A stretch of 23,297 nt of DNA from Oscillospiraceae bacterium (GCA_016293865.1 JAEDDG010000031.1:1-23297); one strand, 5' to 3'; shown: positions 1-7,936, counted from the first letter of the stretch. Notes: generated by a model from the letters alone, not told the origin. Translations and numbers: made by a program.

Positions 1-117
1 TAACGCCGGCTTTTTCATATATACAGTCTATCGGCAGAGAAAAACGCAGAGATGGTCAACAAGGGCAGATACGCAAAGTATAAGTTGAATATCAAATGAT
101 CCGTGTTAAAACGTATT

Positions 118-155
118 AACAGCACTCGTGCAGCAGGCCGAGTGCTGTTTTCCTG
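118..155 (+). terminator. Intrinsic terminator of an unseen upstream gene
   Basis: A perfect 11-bp stem (118-128 with 139-149) and a 10-nt loop are followed by a short T-rich tail, TTTTCCTGTTCTT. It probably ends a gene lying mostly left of the window. One frame is open from base 3 to a TAA at 81-83 and another runs from base 4 to a TGA at 97-99, but I recognise neither as a protein tail. The U-tract is interrupted, so termination strength is uncertain. Confidence 0.7.
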
Positions 156-206
156 TTCTTGGAAATCAATAATCCGTCTTCCGTTGTGGCGGACAAGCGA
201 AATTCA

Positions 207-235
207 TTGACTATTTCAATTAGGTATGTTAGTAT
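207..235 (+). promoter_or_regulatory. Sigma-70-type promoter of the XRE regulator gene
   Basis: A -35 box TTGACT (207-212) is separated by exactly 17 bp from a -10 box TAGTAT (230-235). Transcription would start near 242, about 35 nt before the regulator's start codon. The -10 lies inside the inverted repeat described separately, so a bound repressor would block polymerase. Confidence 0.65.
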
Positions 236-252
236 GTAAACATACATACTAA
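224..252. promoter_or_regulatory. Phased operator half-sites over the promoter
   Basis: The hexamer GTATGT occurs at 224-229 and 232-237. Its complement ACATAC occurs at 240-245 and 244-249. The first three start exactly 8 bp apart. The outer arms form a 9-bp inverted repeat, TTAGTATGT (229-237) and ACATACTAA (244-252). The array covers the -10 box and likely start site. This is the arrangement expected for autorepression by the adjacent HTH protein, although binding is inferred. Confidence 0.55.
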
Positions 253-276
253 ATAGACGTGAGGAGGTGACTGCGG

Positions 277-633
277 ATGGCCAGAGAGCGAAAAGAGAAG
301 TCCGAATTTGGGGCATATCTTGCGCAAGCAATCAGCGATGCAAAGATGGTGCAATCGGACTTCTATACTGCCGTCGGGATCAAAAAGCCCTATTTCTACG
401 ACATTCTGACTGGCAAAACCAATCCCCCGCCAAGAGAAACCCTTGAAAAAATGCTCGATGTCCTTGAGGAAAAGCTTCCCGCCGATGACCATCGTCGCAG
501 CACTTTCTTTAACCTGGCCGCCAAATGCAGACAGGAGATTCCCGTGGATATCAACGATCTGATCAGAGATCATCCTGAACAATGGGACAACATCCGCAGA
601 GAGCTGACAAAAATGCTCGGCGCGCAAAGATAG
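277..633 (+). CDS. XRE/Cro-type helix-turn-helix regulator
   Basis: This 118-aa protein has no signal peptide or membrane segment. Residues about 10-50 look like an XRE-type helix-turn-helix: a helix ending in AISDAKMVQSDFYTAV, then a recognition helix around IKKPYFYDILTGK. The acidic and basic C-terminal half (about 55-118) is not a domain I can name. The start is supported by AGGAGGTG at 262-269, 7 nt before the ATG. It is followed after 11 nt by a methyltransferase fragment, so it was probably the controller of a restriction or defence locus. The operator-like repeats over its promoter suggest it represses itself. HTH assignment is fairly sure; the target and locus role are inference. Confidence 0.75.
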   Translation: MARERKEKSEFGAYLAQAISDAKMVQSDFYTAVGIKKPYFYDILTGKTNPPPRETLEKMLDVLEEKLPADDHRRSTFFNLAAKCRQEIPVDINDLIRDHPEQWDNIRRELTKMLGAQR

Positions 634-644
634 GAGCGTACATT

Positions 645-854
645 ATGGCTGCAATTCATGATTTGATTAACCAGATACAGGATCCTGCGCTCCGCGCAAA
701 GATCGAACAGGAAGTTGAAAAGCTGACCAAACAGAAAAAATTCGGCCTTGTCTTTGAGGAGCACCTGCCGGAATGTACCCCTCTGTACGATATCCCTGTC
801 AGAAAGGGGCTAAAGGTCTCCGTCCGTGACGGAAAGGCCAATGAAACATGCTGA
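645..854 (+). pseudogene. N-terminal fragment of a site-specific DNA methyltransferase
   Basis: The frame starts at ATG 645 after TAGGAGCG and encodes 69 aa before a TGA at 852-854. The segments LTKQKKFGLVFEEHLPECTP and LYDIPVRKG resemble, from memory, the opening of adenine-specific methyltransferases of type III-like restriction systems in gut Firmicutes. Everything that would carry catalysis (the AdoMet-binding FxGxG-type and DPPY motifs, several hundred residues) is missing. The same frame stays open past the TGA straight into the beta-galactosidase gene, but the intervening residues do not look like methyltransferase. I read it as the stump left by a deletion. A genuine short protein is possible but less likely. 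Confidence 0.6.
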
Positions 855-1013
855 TCACGCAGTGAAAGCTTGCGGGAAAACTGCAATGAGGCGATCAAAT
901 GCCATATACCGCCAGAATGTTGTCGGCAAATGCCGGCGGGCATCCGGGGACATATCCAGGCGGACATTGCCGCAGGCGCGGAAAAAGAAGAATTCTTACA
1001 AGGAGAACGGACC

Positions 1014-3782
1014 ATGCAGGCAGATTTAAATTGGCTGACTGACCCTGCCGTATTCCGGGTAAACCGTCTGGATGCACATTCTGACCATGTTTGCTATGCT
1101 TCCGCGAAAGAGCTGGAGCAGGGAAGCACGTCTCTGCGCCAGTCTCTTGACGGACAGTGGCGTTTTGCCTGGAGCCGGAATTTTTCTCAGAGACCCGGCT
1201 TGTTCTGGCAGGAGGATTTTGATGATTCCAGCTTCACCTCTGTCCTTGTTCCGGGACATATGGAACTCCAGGGATTCGGAGCGATCCAATACATCAATGC
1301 CCTGTATCCCTGGGACGGTCACGCGCAGCTGCGTCCGCCCCGGATCGACCGGGAGCATACTGCCGTCGGCAGCTATGTAAAATATTTTGATCTGGAGCCG
1401 GGACTGCGGGGCAGACGGGTCTGCATTTCCTTCCAGGGTGTGGAGCAGGCCTTTTATGTCTGGCTCAACGGCTGCTTTGTGGGCTATGCGGAGGACAGCT
1501 TCACCCCATCGGACTTTGATCTGACCCCATATCTCAGGGAAAGGAACAACCGGCTGTGTGTGGAGGTTTACCAGCACAGCAGTGCCGCGTGGCTGGAGGA
1601 TCAGGATTTTTTCCGGTTCAGCGGCATTTTTCGAAGCGTATATCTGTATGCCAAGCCCCCGGTACATGTGGACGATCTCTGGCTGCAAACGTCGTTGGCG
1701 GAGGACAATACCACCGGTACACTGAAGCTGCGGCTGCTGCTCAGCGGTGAAACGGAATGTGCCGCGGTACATTGCCGCATTGCCGGCAAGGCAAAGACTG
1801 TCCTGATGGATGAAACCCTGCAGCTGTATTCTGACGGCCAGTACCTGCGCAGCCGGGAATTGGTGTTTCCCGACATCATACCGTGGTGCCATGAAACACC
1901 GGAACTGTACCGCGTCACGCTGACTGTGTTTTCAGCTTCCGGTGAGGTGTCGGAGGTCATTCCCTACGACATCGGCTTCCGCAGGTTTGAATTGAAAGAC
2001 GGCGTGATGCTGCTCAACGGCAGACGTCTGGTGATCAGGGGCGTAAACCGGCACGAGTGGAACCCCTGTACCGGCCGCGCCATCGCTTTGGAGGATATGG
2101 AGCGGGCGATGACTGTCTTCTCCCGCAACAACATCAACGCGGTGCGCACCAGTCACTATCCCAATCAGACACCCTGGTACAATATGTGCGACCAACGCGG
2201 CATCTATATGATGGACGAAACCAATCTGGAAAGCCACGGTTCCTGGCAGAAGCTGGGGAAGGTTGATCCGGACTGGAATGTTCCCGGCAGCCTGCCGCAG
2301 TGGAAGGCCTGTGTGCTGGACAGGGCCATGTCCATGTTTGAGCGGGATAAAAACCATGTCTCCATTCTGTTCTGGTCCTGCGGCAATGAGTCGTACGCAG
2401 GGGAGGACATTCTTGCCATAGCGGATTATTTCCGCGCGCAAGACTCCGGCCGCCTGGTTCACTATGAGGGCGTATTCCATAACCGGGATTTTGATGCCAT
2501 CTCCGATGTGGAAAGCCGGATGTACGCCGCGCCTGCGGATATCCGGGCCTACCTGGAAAGCCATCCGCGGAAGCCTTTCCTGCTTTGCGAGTATATGCAC
2601 AATATGGGCAACTCTCTGGGCGGCATGGAAGACTATATCCGCCTGGAGGAAGAGTTCCCCCAGTATCAGGGCGGTTTTATCTGGGATTACATGGACCAGG
2701 CCCTGTGGCGGGAGAATGCAAACGGAGAAAAAGTTCTGGCCTACGGCGGCGATTTTGACGACCGGCCAAGCGATTACGCCTTCTGCGGAAACGGCATTGT
2801 CTTTGCTGACGGCACGGAAAAGCCTGCCATGCAGGAGGTGCGTTACTGGTATGCGGATGCGGAGGAACGCGCGGCCAGGGACGCGGCCAATCAGGCCGCC
2901 GCGGCGGCGGTGCGGCTGCAGGAAAAGAGAACGTGCAAACCTCTGAACATTGTCCATGGCGACGGTGCACTGGGGGTTTCCGGTGAAAAGTTTGAAATTC
3001 TGTTTTCCTATCCGGAGGGCGGACCGGTTTCTCTGGTCAGCGACGGACAGCAGTGGCTGTGGCGTGCGCCCCGGCCGGCGTTCTGGCGCGCGCCCACAGA
3101 GAACGATATGGGCAACGGCTTTGCGGCGGACAGCTCCATTTGGGCTGCGGTGGACAGCTGGCAGAAATGCAGCGGGATCCGGCTGCTGGAAGAAACGCAG
3201 GAACTGGTATCCATCCGCTATACCTTCGCCGCGCCGGCCATGCCCGGACTGAAGACAGAGATCACATATACCGTGGACGGCAGCTATATGCATGTGGACG
3301 TCCATTACTCCGGCGGCGCCGGGCGTCCCCAGCTTCCGCTGTTTGGCCTGCGGTTTGCCACACCGGCGCCTGTGGAAGAGGTGGAGTGGATCGGTTTGTC
3401 CGGCGAGACATATCCTGACCGGAAGAAAGGCGGCATCTTTGGAAAACACAGCGAAGCGCCGCATATTCCGGACTATCTGGTGCCCCAGGAGTGCGGCTGT
3501 CATATGGACACCCATCAGATGTCGCTGCATCTGTCAAACCGCGCATTGACTGTGGAAAAGGCAAATGCGCCCTATGCATTTTCCGCAATTCCCTATACGC
3601 CGCAGCAGCTCAGTGAGGCCGGACATGTATATGAGCTGCCGGCGCCGTGCCGGACAGTTGTCGGGATCTATGGCGCCATGCGGGGCGTAGGCGGCATCAA
3701 CAGCTGGGGAGCGGATGTGGAGGAGAGTTATCAGATTGCCTCTGATGCGGACATTTCCTTCTCCTTCCGGATCCGGTTGTGA
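1014..3782 (+). CDS. lacZ: Beta-galactosidase, glycoside hydrolase family 2 (LacZ type)
   Basis: This cytoplasmic enzyme hydrolyses terminal beta-D-galactosides such as lactose. It has 922 aa, against 1023 in E. coli LacZ. The expected order is visible: an N-terminal jelly roll with W/F-rich LDGQWRF and VPGHMELQGFG (to about 210), an Ig-like region, a TIM barrel from about 340 beginning RGVNRHEWNP, and a long C-terminal beta-sandwich. The acid/base is Glu459 in WSCGNES, the nucleophile is Glu526 in LCEYMHNMGNS, and the probable metal ligands are Glu406 and His408 in NLESHG. The start at 1014 is chosen for AAGGAGAACGG just upstream. An in-frame ATG at 870 would add 48 residues unlike the family. 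No signal peptide. I find no convincing promoter of its own and no lactose permease beside it. Confidence 0.95.
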   Translation: MQADLNWLTDPAVFRVNRLDAHSDHVCYASAKELEQGSTSLRQSLDGQWRFAWSRNFSQRPGLFWQEDFDDSSFTSVLVPGHMELQGFGAIQYINALYPWDGHAQLRPPRIDREHTAVGSYVKYFDLEPGLRGRRVCISFQGVEQAFYVWLNGCFVGYAEDSFTPSDFDLTPYLRERNNRLCVEVYQHSSAAWLEDQDFFRFSGIFRSVYLYAKPPVHVDDLWLQTSLAEDNTTGTLKLRLLLSGETECAAVHCRIAGKAKTVLMDETLQLYSDGQYLRSRELVFPDIIPWCHETPELYRVTLTVFSASGEVSEVIPYDIGFRRFELKDGVMLLNGRRLVIRGVNRHEWNPCTGRAIALEDMERAMTVFSRNNINAVRTSHYPNQTPWYNMCDQRGIYMMDETNLESHGSWQKLGKVDPDWNVPGSLPQWKACVLDRAMSMFERDKNHVSILFWSCGNESYAGEDILAIADYFRAQDSGRLVHYEGVFHNRDFDAISDVESRMYAAPADIRAYLESHPRKPFLLCEYMHNMGNSLGGMEDYIRLEEEFPQYQGGFIWDYMDQALWRENANGEKVLAYGGDFDDRPSDYAFCGNGIVFADGTEKPAMQEVRYWYADAEERAARDAANQAAAAAVRLQEKRTCKPLNIVHGDGALGVSGEKFEILFSYPEGGPVSLVSDGQQWLWRAPRPAFWRAPTENDMGNGFAADSSIWAAVDSWQKCSGIRLLEETQELVSIRYTFAAPAMPGLKTEITYTVDGSYMHVDVHYSGGAGRPQLPLFGLRFATPAPVEEVEWIGLSGETYPDRKKGGIFGKHSEAPHIPDYLVPQECGCHMDTHQMSLHLSNRALTVEKANAPYAFSAIPYTPQQLSEAGHVYELPAPCRTVVGIYGAMRGVGGINSWGADVEESYQIASDADISFSFRIRL

Positions 3783-3990
3783 GCGCACAGAGAGCCGGAC
3801 GGCAGCTATGCGGACCGCCGGCATGGCTGCACGCCGGCCGCGGATTGTTCTGATGTTTCCGAAGATTTTTTCGCGCGGGATTCTTTCATTTTTCGCCGGT
3901 TTCTGGTAAGCTGTACAGCAAGCACGAAAGTACCTGAAAACGGCGCGCCCGCTGCGGCGCCGGAACAGAAGATGAAAAGAGGAAAGTGCA

Positions 3991-4776
3991 ATGAGAATTG
4001 AAGATGTTCAGGCGATTGACATCCACAGTCATTTCGGACCGCCGCATGGGGGCGAACGGGAGACGGTGATTACGGACCGCAGTGCCGAAAAGCTTCTGCG
4101 CAGCATGAAAAAAGCCAATATTGCAGTTTCTGTCAATTCCTCCTGGTATGGCCTTGTGCCGGAAGGGAGCGGGTATTCTGTCCGCGGCAATGCGCAGTGC
4201 CTTTCAGATGCGGAAAAACATCCGGAGATTTATATGTGGGCCATTGTGGATCCGCACGAGCCGGAAACCTTCCGGCAGGCGGAAGAGCTATTGAAGCATC
4301 CAAAGGTTCTTGGCCTGAAAATTCATCCCCAGCTTCACGGTTACCGGCTGATGGATGAAGGAGAGCAGCTTTTTTCCTTTGCGTCTGCGCATGGCGCGCC
4401 TGTTCTGGGTCATGCGGGAATGGAAGGATGCATGCCGGCGGATTACGGCTTTTTTGCCGGACGTTTTCCGGATGTGCCTGTGATTGCCGCTCACCTGGGC
4501 TGCGGCTTTGATCCGGCGCCGTATATCCGTGCGCTGGAAGAAAACAAAGCGGGGAATCTTTACACGGATACCTCCAGCGCCGCCTCCATCGCGTCGGATC
4601 TGCTTGAGTTTGCCGTTTCCCGTATCGGCTGTGGCCGCATTCTCTTCGGAACAGATTCCCAGAGCTATTTCAGCCCGTGCCAGCGGGCCAGAATTGACAA
4701 GGCCGACCTGACAGATGCGGAAAAACTGGCCATATTGCGCGGCAACGCGCTGCGGCTGTTTCCGCAGCTGGCCTGA
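3991..4776 (+). CDS. Amidohydrolase-2 family metal-dependent hydrolase
   Basis: A 261-aa TIM-barrel hydrolase of the amidohydrolase superfamily. The metal-site residues are present in order: His12 and His14 (DIHSH), Lys110 and His112 (GLKIHPQ), His141 (VLGHAG), His168 (AAHLG) and the catalytic Asp222 (FGTDS). The family includes decarboxylases, lactonases and uncharacterised hydrolases, so the substrate cannot be named. AGAGGAAAG lies just before the ATG. It sits 208 bp after lacZ and ends at a strong terminator. A weak promoter may lie upstream (TTTCAT 3884-3889, 17 bp, TAAGCT 3907-3912), but it matches consensus poorly. A role linked to lacZ is not supported by anything but proximity. Confidence 0.8.
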   Translation: MRIEDVQAIDIHSHFGPPHGGERETVITDRSAEKLLRSMKKANIAVSVNSSWYGLVPEGSGYSVRGNAQCLSDAEKHPEIYMWAIVDPHEPETFRQAEELLKHPKVLGLKIHPQLHGYRLMDEGEQLFSFASAHGAPVLGHAGMEGCMPADYGFFAGRFPDVPVIAAHLGCGFDPAPYIRALEENKAGNLYTDTSSAASIASDLLEFAVSRIGCGRILFGTDSQSYFSPCQRARIDKADLTDAEKLAILRGNALRLFPQLA

Positions 4777-4787
4777 GAGCAGCCAAA

Positions 4788-4823
4788 CAAAAAGTCCCTC
4801 TTCCGCAGCGGAAGAGGGACTTT
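4788..4823. terminator. Bidirectional intrinsic terminator
   Basis: A 15-bp perfect stem (4791-4805 with 4809-4823) closes a 3-nt loop between two convergent genes. Read on the minus strand it is followed by TTTTTGTTT, a good U-tract for the transporter gene ending at 4855. Read on the plus strand the tail TTTGTCTG is weaker but would serve the hydrolase gene ending at 4776. Confidence 0.9.
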
Positions 4824-4854
4824 GTCTGATTGTGGGGATTCTTCAGGGTTCTGC

Positions 4855-6114
4855 TTAACCGAAAATGCCGAACGCACCCAGCAGGGAGAGAACAACGCTC
4901 ATGGCGATGAAGCAGACGGCTGCAAGCAGAAGCTGGTTGTACAGCTTGTCCTTGTCCACGGATTCGGGCGCGCAGCCGACGCAGATGCCGCCCACGGTGG
5001 ACAGGGGGCTGATGACGACGCCGTTTGTACCGACGATAACGCCGATGACAAGGCTCATCGCGGAGATGTTCAGCGTGCCGCTCAGTTCGGCTGCAAGCGG
5101 AATCAGTGTCGGCATGACAACGCCGGTGCCGCTGGAGACAGCGCCCATCAGGCCGCCCAGGACCATCATGATAGGCTGCGCGCTCTTTTCGCCGATGATG
5201 TTTTCCAGTTTGCCGGACAAAAAGTCGATGCCGCCGCAGGTGTTGACAACGCCGATCAGAACGGACATGCCGCAGATGAGGATGATTGTGCTCCAGGGGA
5301 TGGCGGCGATGGCTTTCTTCTGGTCCACAGCGCCCAGCAGAAGAAGCAGACCTGCGCAGGCAAAGGAAATCAGGCCGATGTTCTGTTCAAAGAAGATGAC
5401 GCCCACCAGCACCACGAGGATCGCGATCAGGGTCATGGTCTGACTCCGGTTGAATTTTGTGAAGTGGGGCTTTTCTGCGCCTTCAACCTTTTTGGGCTTC
5501 AGCCCGCCCAGAATGAAGTAGGCGCCCAGAGAGAAGAGCGTCATGGCTGCGGCATATGCGCCCCACAGAGGCAGGTAGCCGGACAGGTTCTCGGCAATGA
5601 TGCCGTTTTCCACAGAGAGCTGCTGCGCGACGATGCCGTTGATGGCCAGGGGGGACAGACCGCCGACCATAATGCCGCCCATGGTCACAAGGCTCATCAT
5701 CAATACGGAAATGCCGTTTTCAATCGCCACAAACAGCGCGATCGGCATGATGACAGCCACGATCAGGCCGCCTGCGCCTGCTGCAGAAATAATGGCGCCG
5801 AACACGAAGAAGATCAGCGGCAGGATTCTGGCATTGCCGCCGGCAAGGCACACAATGTTTTTGGAGAGCGCCTGGGTTGTGCCGTTGAGCGTCGCAATAC
5901 CGAAAAGGAAGGTCGTGGAAAGAACGATAAAGAAAACGCTCATGGGCCAGTTGGAGGTCGCAATTTTGGCGACGGAGATTTCCGTGCCGCAGGCGCTTGC
6001 AATCAGTCCGAAAATATAGGCGGCAATCAGACCGATGACACCGGCATTTTTCTTGGTGATTGCACTCAGTGCGATCACAGCGACAAGAACGATCAGGGAA
6101 GCAACAGCGATCAT
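4855..6114 (-). CDS. MatC-like/SLC13-type carboxylate transporter
   Basis: A 419-aa integral membrane protein with about 11-12 hydrophobic segments and an internal hydrophilic break around residues 210-230 (GLKPKKVEGAEKPHFTKF), giving two halves as in the ion-transporter superfamily. The N-terminal half resembles the MatC (dicarboxylate carrier) family. Glycine- and serine-rich stretches GAVSSGTGVVMPTLIPLA and GTNGVVISPLSTVGG look like the substrate/ion hairpins of these carriers. Start chosen at ATG 6114, 8 nt after AAGGAG; a GTG at 6123 would overlap that ribosome site. It lies 33 nt after leuB with no promoter between, so it should share leuB's T-box control. That suggests a substrate related to leucine synthesis, such as an organic or oxo-acid, but this is inference. 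Confidence 0.75.
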   Translation of the reverse strand: MIAVASLIVLVAVIALSAITKKNAGVIGLIAAYIFGLIASACGTEISVAKIATSNWPMSVFFIVLSTTFLFGIATLNGTTQALSKNIVCLAGGNARILPLIFFVFGAIISAAGAGGLIVAVIMPIALFVAIENGISVLMMSLVTMGGIMVGGLSPLAINGIVAQQLSVENGIIAENLSGYLPLWGAYAAAMTLFSLGAYFILGGLKPKKVEGAEKPHFTKFNRSQTMTLIAILVVLVGVIFFEQNIGLISFACAGLLLLLGAVDQKKAIAAIPWSTIILICGMSVLIGVVNTCGGIDFLSGKLENIIGEKSAQPIMMVLGGLMGAVSSGTGVVMPTLIPLAAELSGTLNISAMSLVIGVIVGTNGVVISPLSTVGGICVGCAPESVDKDKLYNQLLLAAVCFIAMSVVLSLLGAFGIFG

Positions 6115-6147
6115 AAGAATCACTCCTTGTTATTTTTGATTTTGAAT

Positions 6148-7218
6148 TCAGATATGCTCTGCGATCAGTTCGCCCATTTTCATGCAGCCGACCGGTTCGG
6201 CACCGGGCGCGCAGATATCCGCCGTGCGCCAGCCTTCTTCCAGAACGGCTGCAACGGCAGCTTCCACGGCGTCTGCTTCCTGCGCCAGGTTCAGGGAATA
6301 GCGCAGCAGCATGGCGGCGGAGAGAATGGTGCCGATGGGGTTGGCAATGTCCTGGCCAGCAATGTCCGGCGCGGAGCCGTGAATCGGCTCATACATGCCG
6401 CGGCCGCCCTCACCCAGGCTGGCAGAGGGAATCATACCGATGGAACCGGTAATCATGCTGGCTTCATCTGAAAGAATGTCACCGAACATGTTTTCCGTGA
6501 CAATGACGTCAAACTGCGCTGGATTGCGGACGATCTGCATGGCGCAGTTGTCCACATACATGTGGCTGACTTCAACATCCGGATAGTCCGCGGCCATTTC
6601 GGTGACGGTCTTCCGCCAGAGCCGGGAAGAATCCAGCACGTTGGCCTTGTCCACAGAGCAGAGCTTGTGCCGGCGTTTGCGCGCCGCTTCAAATCCCTGA
6701 CGGGCGATCCGCCGGATTTCCTTTTCCGAGTAGCTCAGTACATCGGTTGCGGAGGTCTCGCCGTCTTTTTCCTCGGTGCGGTGCTCGCCAAAATAGATGC
6801 CGCCCGTGAGTTCGCGCACGATCAGAAAATCAATGCCGCGCGCCACGATATCCTCCCGCAGGGGAGAGGCTGCGGCAAGCTGCGGAAAAATCTGCGCAGG
6901 GCGCAGGTTCGCATACAGGCCCAGCCCGGCACGCAGACGCAGAAGACCGCGTTCCGGCCGGTTTTCCTTGCTGACGCCGTCCCATTTGGGACCGCCCACG
7001 GCGCCGAGCAGCACAGCGTCCGCCTGGCGGGCTTTTTCCAGCATTTCGTCCGGCAGGCTGCTGCCGTAACGGTCAATGGCGCACCCGCCCATCCAGACGT
7101 CCTCATACGTAAAGCGGTGGCCGAAACGGGCTTCCACGCGCCTGAGTATACGCAGCGCCTGTTCCACAATTTCCGGGCCGATTCCGTCGCCCCGGATTAC
7201 AGCGATGGTCTTTTCCAA
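6148..7218 (-). CDS. leuB: 3-isopropylmalate dehydrogenase
   Basis: LeuB oxidises and decarboxylates (2R,3S)-3-isopropylmalate to 2-oxoisocaproate with NAD, the third step of leucine synthesis, in the cytoplasm. Its 356 aa match the family. Visible motifs are GDGIGPEI (10-17), the substrate arginines Arg96, Arg106 and Arg135, Tyr142, the catalytic Lys191, Asp223, and Asp247/Asp251 in TENMFGDILSDEAS, with the nucleotide loop HGSAPDIAG near 280. The start codon is TTG at 7218-7216, 6 nt after AAGGAGGAG. leuA, leuC and leuD are not nearby. Tartrate or D-malate dehydrogenases are related, but the leucine-type T-box upstream settles the identity. Confidence 0.95.
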   Translation of the reverse strand: MEKTIAVIRGDGIGPEIVEQALRILRRVEARFGHRFTYEDVWMGGCAIDRYGSSLPDEMLEKARQADAVLLGAVGGPKWDGVSKENRPERGLLRLRAGLGLYANLRPAQIFPQLAAASPLREDIVARGIDFLIVRELTGGIYFGEHRTEEKDGETSATDVLSYSEKEIRRIARQGFEAARKRRHKLCSVDKANVLDSSRLWRKTVTEMAADYPDVEVSHMYVDNCAMQIVRNPAQFDVIVTENMFGDILSDEASMITGSIGMIPSASLGEGGRGMYEPIHGSAPDIAGQDIANPIGTILSAAMLLRYSLNLAQEADAVEAAVAAVLEEGWRTADICAPGAEPVGCMKMGELIAEHI

Positions 7219-7351
7219 AGTTCTCCTCCTTCAGATATGATTTGTTCGGAAGGCCGGTGAAACATCATGGGGCGGAAGGGCTGATCGGGGAATACACGGA
7301 GAACTGTTCCGGAACCGGTCTGTCCCTATGGTTTTTCACTGTGCATTGGCG

Positions 7352-7629
7352 GATAAAAAAAGTCTCTTCATGCGACTGCATGAAGAGACGATGGTTTTCA
7401 CCGCGTTACCACTCTTGTTCGTCCCGGAAAGGGACGCAGCTCAGCAGGATACAGCATATGCAATATCCTCTCTCTGTAACGGGAGAACCCGTCTTTGCTT
7501 ACTTACGTTCTGCAAAGCCGCTCAAAAGCCAGTTCGGTCTGTCTCATCCCGCCGTGCTTCCAGCAACCACGGCTCTCTGTGGAGAATCCGGCAGCCTACT
7601 ACTCTCCGTCAATGCGTGTTCCGATTTAT
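7352..7629 (-). promoter_or_regulatory. T-box leader (tRNA-Leu riboswitch) of leuB operon
   Basis: The minus-strand leader carries the T-box hallmark AAGAGTGGTAACGCGG (7416-7401). Further upstream are a stem I AGTA motif, a distal segment AGAGAGCCGTGGTTGCTG, and the specifier loop GAACTGGCTTTTGAG around 7535-7521. Read after GAA, the specifier codon is CTG, leucine (7532-7530). Reading one base on would give TGG for tryptophan. However, the bulge TGGT would pair with ACCA, the end of tRNAs with discriminator A such as leucine tRNA, not GCCA of tryptophan tRNA. Uncharged tRNA-Leu should favour the antiterminator and allow leuB and the transporter to be transcribed. A stem III with loop TTCT lies at about 7491-7474. 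Confidence 0.93.
7354..7389 (-). terminator. Conditional terminator of the T-box leader
   Basis: A 12-bp perfect stem (7389-7378 with 7373-7362 on the minus strand) with a 4-nt loop is followed by seven Ts and ATC. It lies immediately after the T-box sequence, which competes with it for base pairing. This is the attenuator arm of the leucine T-box. Confidence 0.92.
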
Positions 7630-7635
7630 ACATGT

Positions 7636-7664
7636 ATTATATTCCCGCAAAAAACGGAAGTCAA
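7636..7664 (-). promoter_or_regulatory. Strong sigma-70 promoter of the leuB T-box transcript
   Basis: On the minus strand, -35 TTGACT (7664-7659) and -10 TATAAT (7641-7636) are 17 bp apart. The start would fall near 7629, giving a leader of about 410 nt before leuB. The 130 bp between the T-box terminator and leuB show nothing beyond the ribosome binding site. Confidence 0.9.
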
Positions 7665-7840
7665 GAATGGATATACAGAATTTGTAAAATAATGTATTTT
7701 TCTGGGAATGGCGGTCTGCGCAGCCCTGCCGCAGACAGACCGCCCGGCCGGTCGGGAATGGCGGCCGCTTCCGTTCTGCATGAATTTCAGATGCATAGAA
7801 AAGCGGCGTGAAAAAAATCGTTTTCCGCGTAAAATTTTCA

Positions 7841-7869
7841 TTGAAAAACAAGAAACGCTGTGATAGAAT
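7841..7869 (+). promoter_or_regulatory. Sigma-70 promoter ahead of the small ORF and pyrG
   Basis: TTGAAA (7841-7846) and TAGAAT (7864-7869) are 17 bp apart and preceded by an A/T-rich stretch (about 7808-7840) that could act as an UP element. The start would be near 7876. The start region is not the GGGC type used for CTP-sensed reiterative transcription at B. subtilis pyrG. The stretch from 7665 to 7840 holds a GC-rich hairpin (7710-7744) but no gene I can support. Confidence 0.85.
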
Positions 7870-7936
7870 ACCGCAGTGGATTGATTTGCGGCACTGCCTG
7901 GCTGGCCGCAGAACCGACGGAAAGGAAGTGCGCCCC

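Noticed and set aside
928..950. CGGCA-aa-TGCCG and ATGCC-ggcg-GGCAT palindromes before lacZ
   Set aside because: Short, GC-rich and not positioned relative to any recognisable promoter boxes.
870..1013. 48-residue N-terminal extension of LacZ from ATG 870
   Set aside because: The extension is Cys-rich and unlike GH2 enzymes, while ATG 1014 has a strong ribosome site directly upstream.
1932..3530. 532-aa minus-strand open frame inside lacZ
   Set aside because: Antisense shadow of a GC-rich gene with all catalytic residues intact on the other strand; no ribosome site or domain.
3817..3838. GCCGGC inverted pair after lacZ as a terminator
   Set aside because: Only a 6-bp stem with a 10-nt loop, and no T-tract follows.
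4822..6471. 549-aa plus-strand open frame opposite the transporter and leuB
   Set aside because: It is the antisense of two recognisable genes, is rich in Asp, His, Ala and Gly with no domain, and spans the leuB/transporter junction.
7704..7764. 11-bp direct repeat GGGAATGGCGG (7704 and 7754) and hairpin 7710-7717/7737-7744
   Set aside because: Lies between two divergent promoters without a U-tract or further copies; no mobile element or attachment site signs, so probably chance.
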